Positions 46,045 to 57,380 of a stretch of DNA of 64,000 nucleotides are shown here, piece after piece (position 1 is the first letter of the stretch; every line of letters begins with the position of its first letter). The stretch lies in the NCBI RefSeq assembly GCF_921293095.1, contig NC_060259.1, positions 28,589,812 to 28,653,811 of the forward strand, written 5' to 3'. The stretch is from Ischnura elegans. Taxonomy: Eukaryota > Arthropoda > Insecta > Odonata > Coenagrionidae. The notes beneath the pieces were generated by a model. That model searched no databases. It worked only from the letters and a program-made list of their open reading frames with translations, and was not told the origin of the DNA. The position numbers and the translations under genes are program-made.

Positions 46045-46410
46045 TTTCGCCTTTTGTCTTTTTTCTTGGCGTGTTGCCTGTTTTAAAGTCACCATATCAT
46101 TTCCAAAATTTCACACCGCATATTCAATGGATCCTTTGCAGTATTTATTTGTATCAAAAGGATGTTAATGTTGCATCAGAATAAATGCTGAGGGAAAATT
46201 TTTATATTTCAGATGCAGGCACGAGTTGACTATGGTCAACTCAATATGCACCCTGAATAATTCAGACGATAGCGCAACTTTTGAACTAGTAGTTCGTTAA
46301 GATGGTGGTTTCCGACGATAACTTGTAGAATTTTCAGAACATTTTGAACGAATAACTTAAACTTTGTTTTTCCTCAGATTTTGTAGATTAAATCATGACC
46401 ATTTTTACCA
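46045..46410 (-). repeat. Unclassified repeat P, piece 1
   Basis: This is the reverse complement of 49255-49620 over about 360 bp. Shared blocks include CTTTTGTCTTTTTTCTTGGC, GTGTTGCCTGTTTTAAAGTC, GAGTTGACTATGGTCAACTC and the TTCGTTAAG...GGTGGTTTCCG stretch. No coding motif. Confidence 0.8.
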
Positions 46411-48539
46411 CGTTCATATTGACGGTATCTCGCTTACTGCGCAGCCACCTAGAGAGCTCATGCATACATTTACTCGGAGCCCGTACCCACGCGTCGTCTG
46501 CCTCTCCCGCCAACTACGACTTGGAAGACGTCTGTATATTTCGCAGCGAGGAGGAATTTGCTCCTTTGACCGGCCGTGCGTGTCCATCTATCCACATTAA
46601 GGCGAATGACTCATGACGGTAAAACGCTTGCCGCTTGCTCACACCCGAGGAAGGCCCCACTTAAATCCATCATCCAATCTGCCACCGCAAAGACGCGAGC
46701 TCCAATTTTAAAGGGTAGCAGATGCACGAATTTTCCAGTTGCATTGAATGGGGTGAAAAGCTTTCTCTTTTTACGCAAAAAAAACTGGGTCGATGATTTG
46801 GATTGTTGGCAAAATTAATTTTTTACAACTCTATTATCCATTCGATGGTATCAAAGCATTTCCTATTGTTTATGATTGTCTCGGTGATTTTAAGGCTGTA
46901 TTTAAAACCGCAATAGTTGCCTGGATATTATTTCAAGTGTAGCTATACCAAATCGAGTGTAAAAAGGATTATTAAGATGTTCTTCAATTTTCGTAGCTAC
47001 AATGAATTGTAGTGCCAAAAAGAGGGTTTTTTTGATTGCCAATTACTATGAATGTCATTTGTTTAATCAAATTGAAATTTATATTAAGTGATGGTCATTT
47101 TTGGAAACCCCGTGGACTTTTATTTGGTATTCGTCGTCCGTTTCGAAAAGGTTTTCATTCTTCAGGGATGGTATACTCTCAATTTCAGTCCCGAAGGCAC
47201 GTCCTGTTTTTGTAGTTACTTGGACTCCGTTTTTGTGGGCTATGAATTATCGTTTGCCATTAGCGTAATTATTACAAACACTCGAATGGGACTGATACAA
47301 TATGCCGCGTTCTTTTGCAGACGGTCATGGGTCATTTATCATCTCATAATCACGAATATTCATGTCGTTCTACTCATAAGTCGCCCCTTCTGCAGAAGCG
47401 CATTCAGATTATAAATTATGGGAGGGATTGAAAGATCAATTTAGGGTTAGGTTTTCGGTGATTTTCGGTATATTTCAGTGATGTTTTTAAATAAAAATAT
47501 TTTCACTGATATTTCGGTCGAGTCCATGAGGAAACATTTAGAAAAAGGTTTTTTGAATAACGGTGCTGGTGAATCTTTATGGTTTCCGTAGGACGACTTC
47601 GAAGACCTATATAAGAATCAAATGTCCGACTGATGAATAGTTGCTATGTAAAGGTCGATACTTTCCTTTTTCTATTCGCCCATGTTTCACTTCCATGGGA
47701 TGCTTTCAAATATTTATGTACCAAGAGCTTAAAGAAGGGTCCATATTGTTGCATTTTATGTATATTTATCTTCGTAATTTAAGGTTAAGTTAAGTACTTT
47801 TAGGCAAGGACACCCCTCAATATTTCACATTTAAAATCAATATGAGATATCTATGACTTTCATTTGTTTAATTAATTTATGTTAAGTGATGGTCATTTTT
47901 GGAAACCGCGAGGATTGACCGATTAAACGTTTAATCTTTCTGTTATCACCTTTTGGAGTTGCACATTAAACGTCTCAAATAATTTAATCATCATCAGTTT
48001 TCTGTTTCCTCGCCTAATTATGTCATCATTGTCACCAGATGAAATGGGTATTATTGAGTCATTACATTTATGCTTTGATGGGCACCGGATAAACGGACGC
48101 GAGAAGTACGCAAAATGAACAAAAACGTATTCTTGTTCAAGATTATTTGTTATCCTATGATATTTTCTCATAAAAATAATTAGTACATATAAAACTATTA
48201 AAAAATTGTTCAATACGTTATTTACCGTTAGTATTTGGTCTATATTGAAAAAAAAATCTTTAATTGGTTGTGGATCTATTCATTCAAAAATATAAATGTT
48301 CTTAATTTTTACACTTGAGTGTTTGTGTAAAAATGAAATCTTCCGTGAATGCGTTTACAGTGTCGTAGGGCAAGCCTTTGTGACTATTTTTTCTCGATCA
48401 AGAGCTGACGATATGGGGGATGCATGCGTCGAAAAAAATTTAGATGACAGTAAAAATATAAATGCCGTCGCAGCAAAAACTAATATAAATTGTATCATAT
48501 GTATATGGGTCAAGATAAAAAACGATGACTCGTCACCTC
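46411..48539. other. DNA between repeat-P pieces, no recognised gene
   Basis: Open frames at 46395-46616 and 47088-47414 (108 codons) have no recognised domain. A 55-bp segment (47057-47113) reappears directly at 47860-47908, sharing TAAGTGATGGTCATTTTTGG. Confidence 0.4.
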
Positions 48540-48684
48540 ATCGAGGTATTAGAAAATTATTGCTGTTGTAAAGTGTAGTCACTCCCGCTCAATCGATCTT
48601 TTGATAACGAACTACTTTTTGAATGAATAATTTATACTTTGCTTATCCACAGAACTTTTTAATGAATCACGACCTTAGTTTTAA
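48540..48684 (-). repeat. Unclassified repeat P, piece 2
   Basis: The stretch with CCGCTCAATCGATCTTTTGA (also near 53790) and GAATGAATAATTTATACTTT matches piece 1 in the same orientation near 46345-46400. It is interrupted at 48685 by a piggyBac-type MITE. Confidence 0.55.
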
Positions 48685-49215
48685 CCTTTTGAGGTCCATA
48701 AAAATTGCATAAAAAATACGTTTTTAGGCTAATATTGATGAGTAGATTCCAAAAACATTAATATGAAAGCGATATCTCTAATAGTTTCTGATATACAGTC
48801 TGGGACGTGAAATGATACCAATTCTCGCTCCCTTATGGTCCATAGGGACATATCTGTCCCGTGAAATGGAAACAATAATTTTGTGAAAATTAAATCACAA
48901 ATTCGGAGTTTTTCGTACCAACTCCATAGGCTAGATACATATAAAGGATAAACCGAATGTCTTGACTAATAATTGACCTTCTCATTGATTTGCTATAAAG
49001 TATCAAATTTTCACTTCGGGAATAGCATTTCAAGTGAAAGTTCTTAAAAATGTGGAAACCATAATATCTAAAGGATATCTCTAAAAGGAATTTAAAACTA
49101 AAATCCAATATCCTATTCTTCAATAGAACCAATTCTTTCAATCATAAAAATCCTCATTTAATTTTGAATGAATTACAAACATTTGGGACATATATGTCCC
49201 TTAGATCTTGAAGGG
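48685..49215. mobile_element. piggyBac-type MITE with subterminal palindromes
   Basis: A 531-bp element preceded by TTAA and followed by TTAG (one change). The ends are CCTTTTGAGGTCCATA and (reverse complement) CCCTTCAAGATCTAAG. GGGACATATATGTCCC at 49185-49200 is a perfect 16-bp palindrome; GGGACATATCTGTCCC at 48845-48860 is a second, with one central mismatch. This layout parallels the palindromes of the 2.5-kb piggyBac at 55182. No transposase. Confidence 0.65.
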
Positions 49216-49249
49216 TTAGTGGTTAAAGTCATCTTCTCGTGACATCAAC

Positions 49250-49720
49250 CGTCGTCAATATGAGCCGTGGTAAAATTGGTCACGATTTAATAAAAAATTC
49301 TGAGGAAAAACAAAATTTTTAGTTATTCGTTCAAAATATTCTACAAATTATCTCCGGAAACCACCAGCTTAACGAACTACTTGTTCAAAAGTTGCGCTAT
49401 CGTCTGAATTATTCAGGGTGCATATTGAGTTGACCATAGTCAACTCGTGCCTGCATCTGAAATATGAAAATTTTCCCTCAGAATTTAATCTGATGTAACA
49501 TTTACATCCTTTTGATACAAGTAAATACTGCAAAGGATCCATTGATTATGCGCTGTGAAATTTTGGAGATGATACGGTGACTTTAAAACAGGCAACACGC
49601 CAAGAAAAAAGACAAAAGGCGCCCGGCCGAGCGGAATTGATGCATCCAGGCACCAGTCATCCGTAACCTTCTCACCCGAAAGATGAAGCACTTAAAGTGG
49701 GTGTCTAAAGTGGCGCAAGT
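49250..49720 (+). repeat. Unclassified repeat P, piece 3
   Basis: It inversely matches piece 1 and extends beyond it to about GTGGCGCAAGTACC at 49720, as does piece 4 at 54340. The segment carries the hairpin GAGTTGACCATAGTCAACTC. Confidence 0.8.
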
Positions 49721-49921
49721 ACCACGATCATCTAGGATTCTCGTCTGGCATCCGACAAATGCCGTGAAAGGCTTGTCACTCTTGAAGGTCGTTTTACTTC
49801 AAGTGTCGCTATTGCAAAAGAAATATTTCCTCGTTCAAAGTCACGCATGTATGCATGGACTTCACCCAAGTGTCTTATTCGTGGTCAATTAGTTTCCTTT
49901 ACCATATTAAGTACAAGGAAG

Positions 49922-50209
49922 CAGGGGCGCAGCTAGGAATTAAAGCTTGGGGGGGGGGGGGTTTAGGAGCAACTAATACCGGTGTGTGTGGGGGTATGGA
50001 GTACCCACCAGGATAAGCGGTATTTAATAAATTGCGGAATTTTAAGATAAATGGTGAGTTTTACGGCTTTCTGGGGGATATTTCACTAATCCTTACACTA
50101 ATTTATTATTAATATCAATCCAATTAAGTAAAATGGATTAAACTTGAAAATTTCTCTGAGCTCTTGGGGGGGTTTCTTCCCCCAAACCCTCCCCCTCGCT
50201 GCGCCTCTG
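49922..50209 (+). mobile_element. hAT MITE, family 1, copy D
   Basis: A 288-bp element beginning CAGGGGCGCAGCTAGG and ending CCTCGCTGCGCCTCTG. The flanks CAAGGAAG and CAAGGGAG match at seven of eight positions. A run of about twelve G follows the left end; the same orientation as copy B. Confidence 0.9.
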
Positions 50210-50243
50210 CAAGGGAGGTATCTAACCCATAGTTGAGAACTAC

Positions 50244-50478
50244 GGGAATCGGGTTGGTGTGATGAATAGAGTGTTGGCCTTCCATCCCGAGGACTCGGTT
50301 TCAAATCCCGACAGTGGCAGAGAATTTTCAGAGACTGTCCGATCCCCGCTTGAAAAGTGTGTGGAGGGCATTTCAAGGACAACACTCCGTCCGTTGGATG
50401 GGTCCCCTTGGCGCCGGGTTTCCCTCATACCGCATATGATCTCAACTTTTCCTCGCCTCCTCCAAACACCATACCTAT
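50244..50478 (+). repeat. tRNA-derived SINE-A, plus strand
   Basis: The head has GGGTTGGTGTGATGAATAGA (A-box region) and, after about 35 bp, GGTTTCAAATCCC (B box). It is followed by the SINE-A body (CAGAGAATTTTCAGAGACTG, TTGGCGCCGGGTTTCCCTC) and the tail CCAAACACCATA. Relatives are at 13970, 26735, 34075, 60371 and 60999. Confidence 0.75.
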
Positions 50479-50479
50479 A

Positions 50480-52236
50480 GAACTAATGAATGAGAGAATG
50501 AACGTGACAGACGAGGCCGCCGAAGCGCCCGAAACAGGCAGTTGAAACCGCGCTGTCATTGCATCTTAAAATCACTAAGTTATGTTCACCTCAAGAGTAA
50601 ATACAAACAAGGGCGCAGAAGGTAGCGACGCGACAGAGTGGCTATAAGCAGAGGCCGACATTTAAATCCCGACTTTACCATTATTATGATAAAAGGAAAT
50701 GAATTATGTATGCATAAAATATTATGAACTCCAAGATATACTTCTTCTTCGTGAGCATTTAATCTAATCGAGATCAAAGTTCTAATCGAAATTAACAGCA
50801 TGAAAAAAATGATATCGTCAATTCAGCTTGAGAGATTTAAATAAATGCCACCGAAGATGGAAATTATGCACAAGTACTTCATAATTCTGCACGAAATTCA
50901 GACCCTTTCTACTTATTTACTACCTCAAATTTTTGTGGTGAGTTTCGAAGTCCACGTCAAGAATTTTTTTATTTTATGCGGTTCGTAAATGTCACGTGAT
51001 CTCGGATTTTACCATTTCAATCATGATCCCATGCTATATTCTTAGCCAATTCTTCATATTTATTTGAGCTATTAACATATTTATGAGACATTGTTGATAA
51101 TCTTCACAATATTTCCAGAATTAATGATTGATTCATTTAAAACAAAGCTTCCATTCCTAAGAGATGATTGATAGATCTACGTCATATATGGATACACGAT
51201 CTCTAACATAGAAATTAATTGAGCAGGCAATCCTTAAAATGAGTGTTTTATTATTCGTGTTTTGAAATCTTGATTTTTGGATGTATGTCTACACTAATCG
51301 ACTGAAAAATTCCAAAATATCTTTCGGCTTATTTTAGTGCGATACATTACTGTTTACTATCACCAAATTACAAAATTTTCAGGATTTTCTCCATGCTATT
51401 TTATCATTTTGTATTTATTACAAATATCGCCGCTACAGACTTAGCCGAATAGTAATTTTACTTTCCTTGTGAAGTATTTTTGTCACCTGCTATCCACTAG
51501 TGATCACCTGCTCTGAGTTTGCCATTCCAATCTTGGTCCTATCCCGACTCTTCGTATTTATCCTGAGTTATTCGCACATTAATTGGACACTATTGCTAAT
51601 CTATACATTCTAATTGCCTTTATTACAAATTTAATCAAAAACTCTATTCTCGGTTCCACGTTTTTTTGCGGTCTCTTCATAAGTATTTATCCGATATATA
51701 ACTATGCTGAACCTGTTATTCTTTTCAATCAAAAATTCCAGTGCCGAAATGTGATTGACAGGTTCACGCCATTTCACTATCAGATATGCACACGCGTTGA
51801 ACTCTTGTAATTTGTAATTTTCAAAGTACGCTCTAAATGACTTTTGTACAAATCTTTGCTTATATTTGTTTACTTTTGACTGATCAGTAACTTTTTTCCT
51901 CTTTCCGCTTGCTTCCGTTGTTTTATCATTTACCGACCAAGTTATCGCCGTAACTCTTGGCCTGCGAGAAGATCTGTTTCCTTTCTTTTATTATTCAAAC
52001 CATCTTTGGCTTAATTCGCGCCGCGGGAAATTCAAGCATGTCTTTATTATCCTCTTCTTGTCATCATTCAAGTCGGAGACAGTACCGTAAGCAAGCTTGC
52101 CTCGGGCGGATTTCGTGTTGATCACCTAAATGGTGGCTCATTAATTCGTCGTGATTTAATGCCCTTGAAACGTTCTGTATTACTCTTATTGCTGACGCAA
52201 CTAAATAAATGTTCTCAAACTCGAACTAACTCTCCT
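50480..52236. other. No recognised gene
   Basis: Two faintly similar stretches (51000-51120 and 51500-51600) suggest an old duplicated repeat. No coding evidence. Confidence 0.4.
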
Positions 52237-52256
52237 GATATCATTATAATGATATC
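52237..52256. repeat. 20-bp perfect palindrome
   Basis: GATATCATTATAATGATATC reads the same on both strands. It lies five bases before the 48-bp palindrome. Confidence 0.9.
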
Positions 52257-52261
52257 CCAAG

Positions 52262-52309
52262 CCCAAGTTCTTGACGCATTCCTAATTAGGAATGCGTCAA
52301 GAACTTGGG
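52262..52309. repeat. 48-bp perfect palindrome, no spacer
   Basis: Each 24-base arm is the exact reverse complement of the other, centred between 52285 and 52286 on CCTAATTAGG. The left arm begins CCCAAGTTCTTGACGCATT. No mismatch and no loop. It could extrude as a cruciform or fold into a hairpin in RNA. No TIR, target duplication or gene is attached to it. Confidence 0.95.
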
Positions 52310-53774
52310 TTTGCATTTGTATGAATGCAGTAAAAAATATGCAACCATCCCCTGGAAATGGGTATTATGTTCAATATAGCAATCGAGCATCTTCTATATT
52401 ATTTCTACTGTAAAGATACCTTTTTCTCAACTTATACGCAACCAAACTCTATAAATGAGGTACCAAAATGCACAGAATTTATCAGAGAACATGCGACGGC
52501 ATATCTTACTTCCTAAATATTGCTATTGTTTCCTAAAATTGGTTTTTAAATAATTAAAAAAAAACGGTAAATTTTCCTGACGTTAACGACGCACAAACTG
52601 ATACATTTGTCCATTTGCAACAATATCTCGCATTCTTTAAATAACTTTTACCAAAATGCGGCTGATTCCACATTCAAGTCTCCTGTTGATACGTAAGTAT
52701 GAGTCATCATGTGCGTTTAACAGAGGATAGTGTAATTACTTCCAATGTTGTGTTTAAAGAGGTCCTCTGACCTCAATTTGTACATGAATATTCCAATTAA
52801 ATTTTTACATAAGACCCTACCTTTTTTTCTACATTTTAAAATTAGAAACGCGCCTATCCCTCTAAGGATGCATTGAAAAGAGCGGCTCACTCGCAATTCA
52901 GCGGACAGAGGGCTGAAAAAAACTTTGCGATGCTGTATCAAATGAATGCGCTTACTATTATTCTTAAAAAAGATTATGATTGCCGAACACCATGTCGTGA
53001 TTATTTTATTTTATGAGGTTCGTAAATGTTACTGCATTAACTCATAGCAGCCTAAAGGATATGGTTAAGTTCTCGATTTATCAGAATCTAAAAATACCAC
53101 GTGTTTAATTCACTGTCAGAAGAGTTGATATCGACGAGGGTAAAGATGAGGAATTACGAATTAAATTTTCTGCGTTCCATCAAAACGGAAAATAACACAG
53201 ATCACAATTTGAATAAATATTGTATTTCCCATCCATATGTACTCTATCATTTGTCATGAGTTCTTTTATAAAAAATTCTTGTATTGAAAGTACGAGGGCT
53301 GATTTTTTCACACCCTTTTTCGTAACTTAATTCGTCTGTTTGCCTGTTTCATCGATGGAATCTTACAATTGATTTTTAACCTCTTCCTATTGTCGGATAG
53401 GCTTGAAATTCACGCTTTCTTCCTTCTGATGATAATATTATATCCAATAATCAGACGCGTAAAATTTTGTTTCATTGTCCTTTAATGAAGTAACTAAATT
53501 TCCATATGCAGAAATATTTTTATAATTTCTCAGTTGGTCACGGTAGTTCATCATTTATTTGTCAGAAATTTCCATAAGCAGCTCTGGTTTAATCGAGTAC
53601 ATGATTCGCAACTAAAAATTAGGAAAATAAGTAGGAAACGCTTACAAAAAAGCAGACTAAAATGGGCTAAAAAGAAATAAACAAGCTTTTAATAGCTCAG
53701 AGGTTAAATTTACAATCCCTACTCACCTATCAGGTGACTCATCACTAAACCGAATAATTAGGTAAAATCTCTGT
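52310..53774. other. No recognised gene
   Basis: AT-rich DNA with no supported gene or element. Confidence 0.4.
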
Positions 53775-54345
53775 AGTTAGATGAAGTCACTACCGCTCAA
53801 TCGACCTTTTAATAACGAATTACCTGTTTAAAACTTACGCTGTTATCTGAATTGTTCAAGGTGTATGTTGAGTTGACCTTAGTCAACAAGTTCCTGTATG
53901 TGAAAATATAAAACTTTTCCCTTAAAAAAAAAAACAAATTTTAAGTGATTCGTTCAAAATGTTCAGAAAATTCCACAAAGTATCACCGGAAACCACCAAC
54001 TTTAACGAACTAATTATTACAAAAGTTTCCGCTATTGTCTGAGTAAGTCAGGATGCATATTTAGTTGACTGTGTACTTGTACCTGTTCTTGAAATATGAA
54101 AAATTTCCCTCAGCATTTACTCTGATGTAATATTTACATCCTTCTGATACAAGTAACAAGGATCCGTTGAATATGCGCTGTGGAATTTTCGAGATGATAT
54201 GGTGACTTTAAAACGGGCAACACGCCAAGAAAAAAGACAAAAGACGCCCGGTCGAACGGAATTGATGCATCCAGGCACTAGTCATCTGTAACCCTCTCAC
54301 CCGAAAGATGAAACACTTCATGCGGCGGTCAAAAGTGGCGCAAGT
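53775..54345 (+). repeat. Unclassified repeat P, piece 4
   Basis: It aligns with piece 3 in the same orientation (ACACGCCAAGAAAAAAGACA, GAATTGATGCATCCAGGCAC, CACCCGAAAGATGAA, GTGGCGCAAGTACC). An inner block (gcgctatygtctgaattattc-type) occurs twice, at about 53830-53900 and 54010-54090, so this piece contains a duplication. Confidence 0.7.
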
Positions 54346-54878
54346 ACCTACCTTCATTTCTAATTAACCTAATCAGCCCCCTCGCCTAATTCTCCGAGTA
54401 ATGAAAATCTTTTTTTACTTTTTAGCTCATTTATTCTGTTTTTATAAAAAAACATGTTTCTTAAATATATCTCTTTATTTTATTTTTAACCTCCGATCGC
54501 TCGGTAATATCGCCATACAATCGGCAGGCGGGTAGCGTGCGCAGTAGTATACTGCGTGTTGTCCTTATTACACGCTATGCCATTTGAGAACGTAATTTGT
54601 CTGTTTAAGGAGAATAGTAGTCTCATTAACAAGATAAACTCAATTGATTCTCGCGCCAAGAGCGACCTACACAACGGCAACTAAAAATTCGCCCTATGGC
54701 TTCAGCATTGACTTATCTTGACCATTATGGCGATAAAAGAGAGGACTTTTTTAAAAATCAACTATGGCTAGAGATGAGACTGATTCAATATGACAAAAAT
54801 GAAAAAAATCAGCAATCATAACTATGGATGCACCAAAAATCACCAGGCAAACCAAGAAAATTCAGGCGATCCTTGAGA
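54346..54878. other. No recognised feature
   Basis: Nothing supported between repeat P and the hAT element. Confidence 0.4.
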
Positions 54879-55195
54879 ATCCAAAGTAGTGATGGGTCGA
54901 TCATGAACGATTCGATCAAAAAGATTGAATCACTAGGTGAATCAAATGACTCATGATTCATTTCGTTAAACAAGTCGATCATCAATCATCAATCACTCCG
55001 ACTTCCGGTTTCATATCAATCATCTCGGTTTCCGGTTTGATTCAAAATTTGGAACGACCGATGCTTAATCTCTTTTCGTCAGGGCAGAAATAGTTGTGAT
55101 AAAATTAAATACTATGTTATGAAGAACTGAATACTTGTGTAATCTTTTTCTTAAATGTTTTCCAGTAGTTATCAGTATTAACCCATTAATGCCCA

Positions 55196-55215
55196 GACGT
55201 ATCTTTAGATACGTC
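55196..55215. repeat. Subterminal palindrome, left
   Basis: GACGTATCTTTAGATACGTC has 9-bp arms around TT and starts inside the left terminal repeat. Relatives: GACGTATCTAAAGATACGTC at 55547-55566 and GATGTATCTTAAGATACGTG at 57537-57556. Likely transposase-recognition repeats, by inference. Confidence 0.8.
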
Positions 55216-55546
55216 ACACTTTAAAAATTCCTAAATACTCTGTGGTTTGTTGTTAATGCGATTTCTTTACGTAATATGGCAGAATAAAGTCTTCAAATGG
55301 TATACAAGTGATTTAGATTATTTAAGCCAATATTTGCGATTGTAATGCTTACTTACACATGGCTGGTCATGAACTACTCAGAAATCGCTACGCTATGGTC
55401 ATTTGAAAATTAAATTTTCACATAAACCATTGAGTTATCTGAATCCAGTTTTTACCGGTTTTATTTTAAATGTATAAGGAATATTATCTTTTTAAAGACA
55501 TTCATTTTTCTTTCAAGCTCATTACAAAACTAATCAGTAAAGTTTT

Positions 55547-55576
55547 GACGTATCTAAAGATACGTCTGGGCACTTG
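55547..55576. repeat. Internal copy of the piggyBac palindrome
   Basis: A perfect-arm palindrome followed by TGGGCAC, inverted relative to the GTGCCCAGATGTATC copy at 57530-57556. The pair looks like an inner inverted repeat set of the element. Confidence 0.8.
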
Positions 55577-55879
55577 TGGCACTAAAAATTCAAGTTTTGA
55601 CTTATGGGTATGTTTCATTCTATTTATTGATTAGATGTATAAGTAATAATTTTATAAACCTAATTATGTGATAGATCGAAGACAGTTTTATATTCCTACC
55701 ATTTCATGCAGTATAATATTGAACAATTAGGTAAATACAGCAAAACAGGAATTTTCTCAGAATTGCTGTGCATCCTTATTTGAATTGTGATAAAGTACCT
55801 TCATTGGAAGCAGAAAATGAGTCAGTATTGGATTTCCGGAAATGCAAATACTCGCAATATCAAGTTGCCTATCCTGGCA

Positions 55880-56079
55880 CAATAGCGGATACAGAAAAGA
55901 ATTCAAGGGGGGCACAAAAGATATCTTGAGCTATTCTTACTTGTATCGTATATATACAAGGCTATGCCATCATATGATATGAAAGAGTTACAATTGTAGT
56001 TCTGCCCTGTTTGGCAATGCGGGCGGCCACGTAAGAGGGGGGCGCGCTCCCCCTTCGCCCCCATATCTATCTGCCACTG
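55880..56079. mobile_element. hAT MITE, family 8, nested in the piggyBac
   Basis: A 200-bp element with ends CAATAGCGGATACAGA and (reverse complement) CAGTGGCAGATAGATA. The flanks TCCTGGCA and TCATGGCA match at seven of eight positions. G-rich inner blocks (GGGGGGCAC; AGAGGGGGGCGCGC) are present. It lies upstream of the transposase relic and is the innermost layer of a three-level nest. Confidence 0.75.
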
Positions 56080-56589
56080 TCATGGCATTACTTGTATTCT
56101 ATATCGCCGATGGTGGAATGGATTGATTACTTTGTTTCTGGTTCAACTTTCCCCTGGCAATAATATCCAATTTGCAAGCCGGAAATCAGTGTAGGAAATA
56201 ATCAACTTTGGTGAATATTGATAAAGAAACTTTGTACTACACTCCATCACCATAAACTCTGTACTTTGTATTCATATTCGAGTCTCCGAAAGATATACCT
56301 GACATAAGGAGTAATCTGCGCTTTAAAGACTTTTCAACCGTCTCTTCTGTAAATACTTTTTTGTTACTTTTGTTGCACACCCCTTGCTACATAAGTCAAG
56401 AAAACAGCATAGGGACTCCCATTTACCGCTGAGAAGGGAAGACGTACCTTAGCGATGGAGCAGAGGTGAAACAAATCTGAAATAGCTCTAACATCAGCGC
56501 TGCCAGCAGAAAAAATTGAAGACAAATTTTATGAACAATTGTTAAAAATGTTAGTACATTCTTCGTACGTACAAATCGAAGTGATTTAT

Positions 56590-57380
56590 GAAGTGTTTGG
56601 AATATTGCTTCTCTCAGGTCACCGTCTACTTAGTTGATGGCTTTATCGGAGGTCATCTCCAGACTGCACCATTGAAATACTTTCTCAGTCAATGCGAAGG
56701 AACAGGTTTGAAGAAATGTTAAGGTTTCTGCATCTGGAAGATAACTATTATAATGGGAAGAATGATGGCAAGGATAGGCTATATAAAGTTCAACCTTAGT
56801 TTGAGGTTTTGAACTAGACTTTCAAAATTATAAGCGCTGAAGAATACTGTTTGATGGATGAATCAATCAACCTCTACTACGGTAGATATGGCTGCAAGCA
56901 ATGTATTAGAGCGAAACGAGTAAGATTATGGTTAAAATTATGGTGTATTTTCGAATCAAGTCAACCATTATCATGCTGTAGCCAACCTTCAGAGAACAGA
57001 TCTTGGTCAAGGAGATGTACTTTTAGGACTAGTGGATGAGTGAAAATTACCACCAGGTACAAACATATTTGCTGACAACTTATTCATATCAGAATTCATT
57101 ACTATTAGCATACATAAAAAAATGAAAACTCCTGTGTTATTCTGTTTCCGAAATGCCAGTGGTGATCGCGGACTACAATTCTTACATGGGTGGACATGTG
57201 TGATCAATTCCTGGCAAATTACCGGACAACAATCAGGAATAAAAATGGTGGTTCAAATATTTCAGATGAGACTTGGATGTATCAGTTGTACAGGGATGGT
57301 TACGGTATAAAAAACTCGGATACAGTATCACGCTGCTGTAAAATTTCAAAATGCAAATTTAAAGTGTTCACGTTATAATA
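56590..57380 (+). pseudogene. piggyBac transposase relic (DDE_Tnp_1_7 type)
   Basis: In order, plus-strand frames give EVFGILLLSGH, then SMRRNRFEEMLRFLHLEDNY, DRLYKVQP, MDESINLYYGRYGCKQCIRA, KRVRLWLKLW, FADNLFISEFI, ADYNSYMGG and VDMCDQFLANYRTTIRNK. These are the landmark segments of piggyBac transposases: RNRFEE..R.LHF.DN, DE....F.GR...KQY...KP, DN.FTS and YN.YMGGVD..DQ...YR. The three catalytic aspartates appear to survive as residues. Stops interrupt the frame at 56800-56820 and before 57040, and about two bases are missing between YMGG and VDMCDQ. The N-terminal half is not readable. It cannot encode a working enzyme as it stands. Confidence 0.85.

Noticed and set aside
47088..47414. 108-codon frame as a membrane protein
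   Set aside because: Hydrophobic stretches come from T-rich DNA; its start lies in a locally duplicated segment and no family is recognised.
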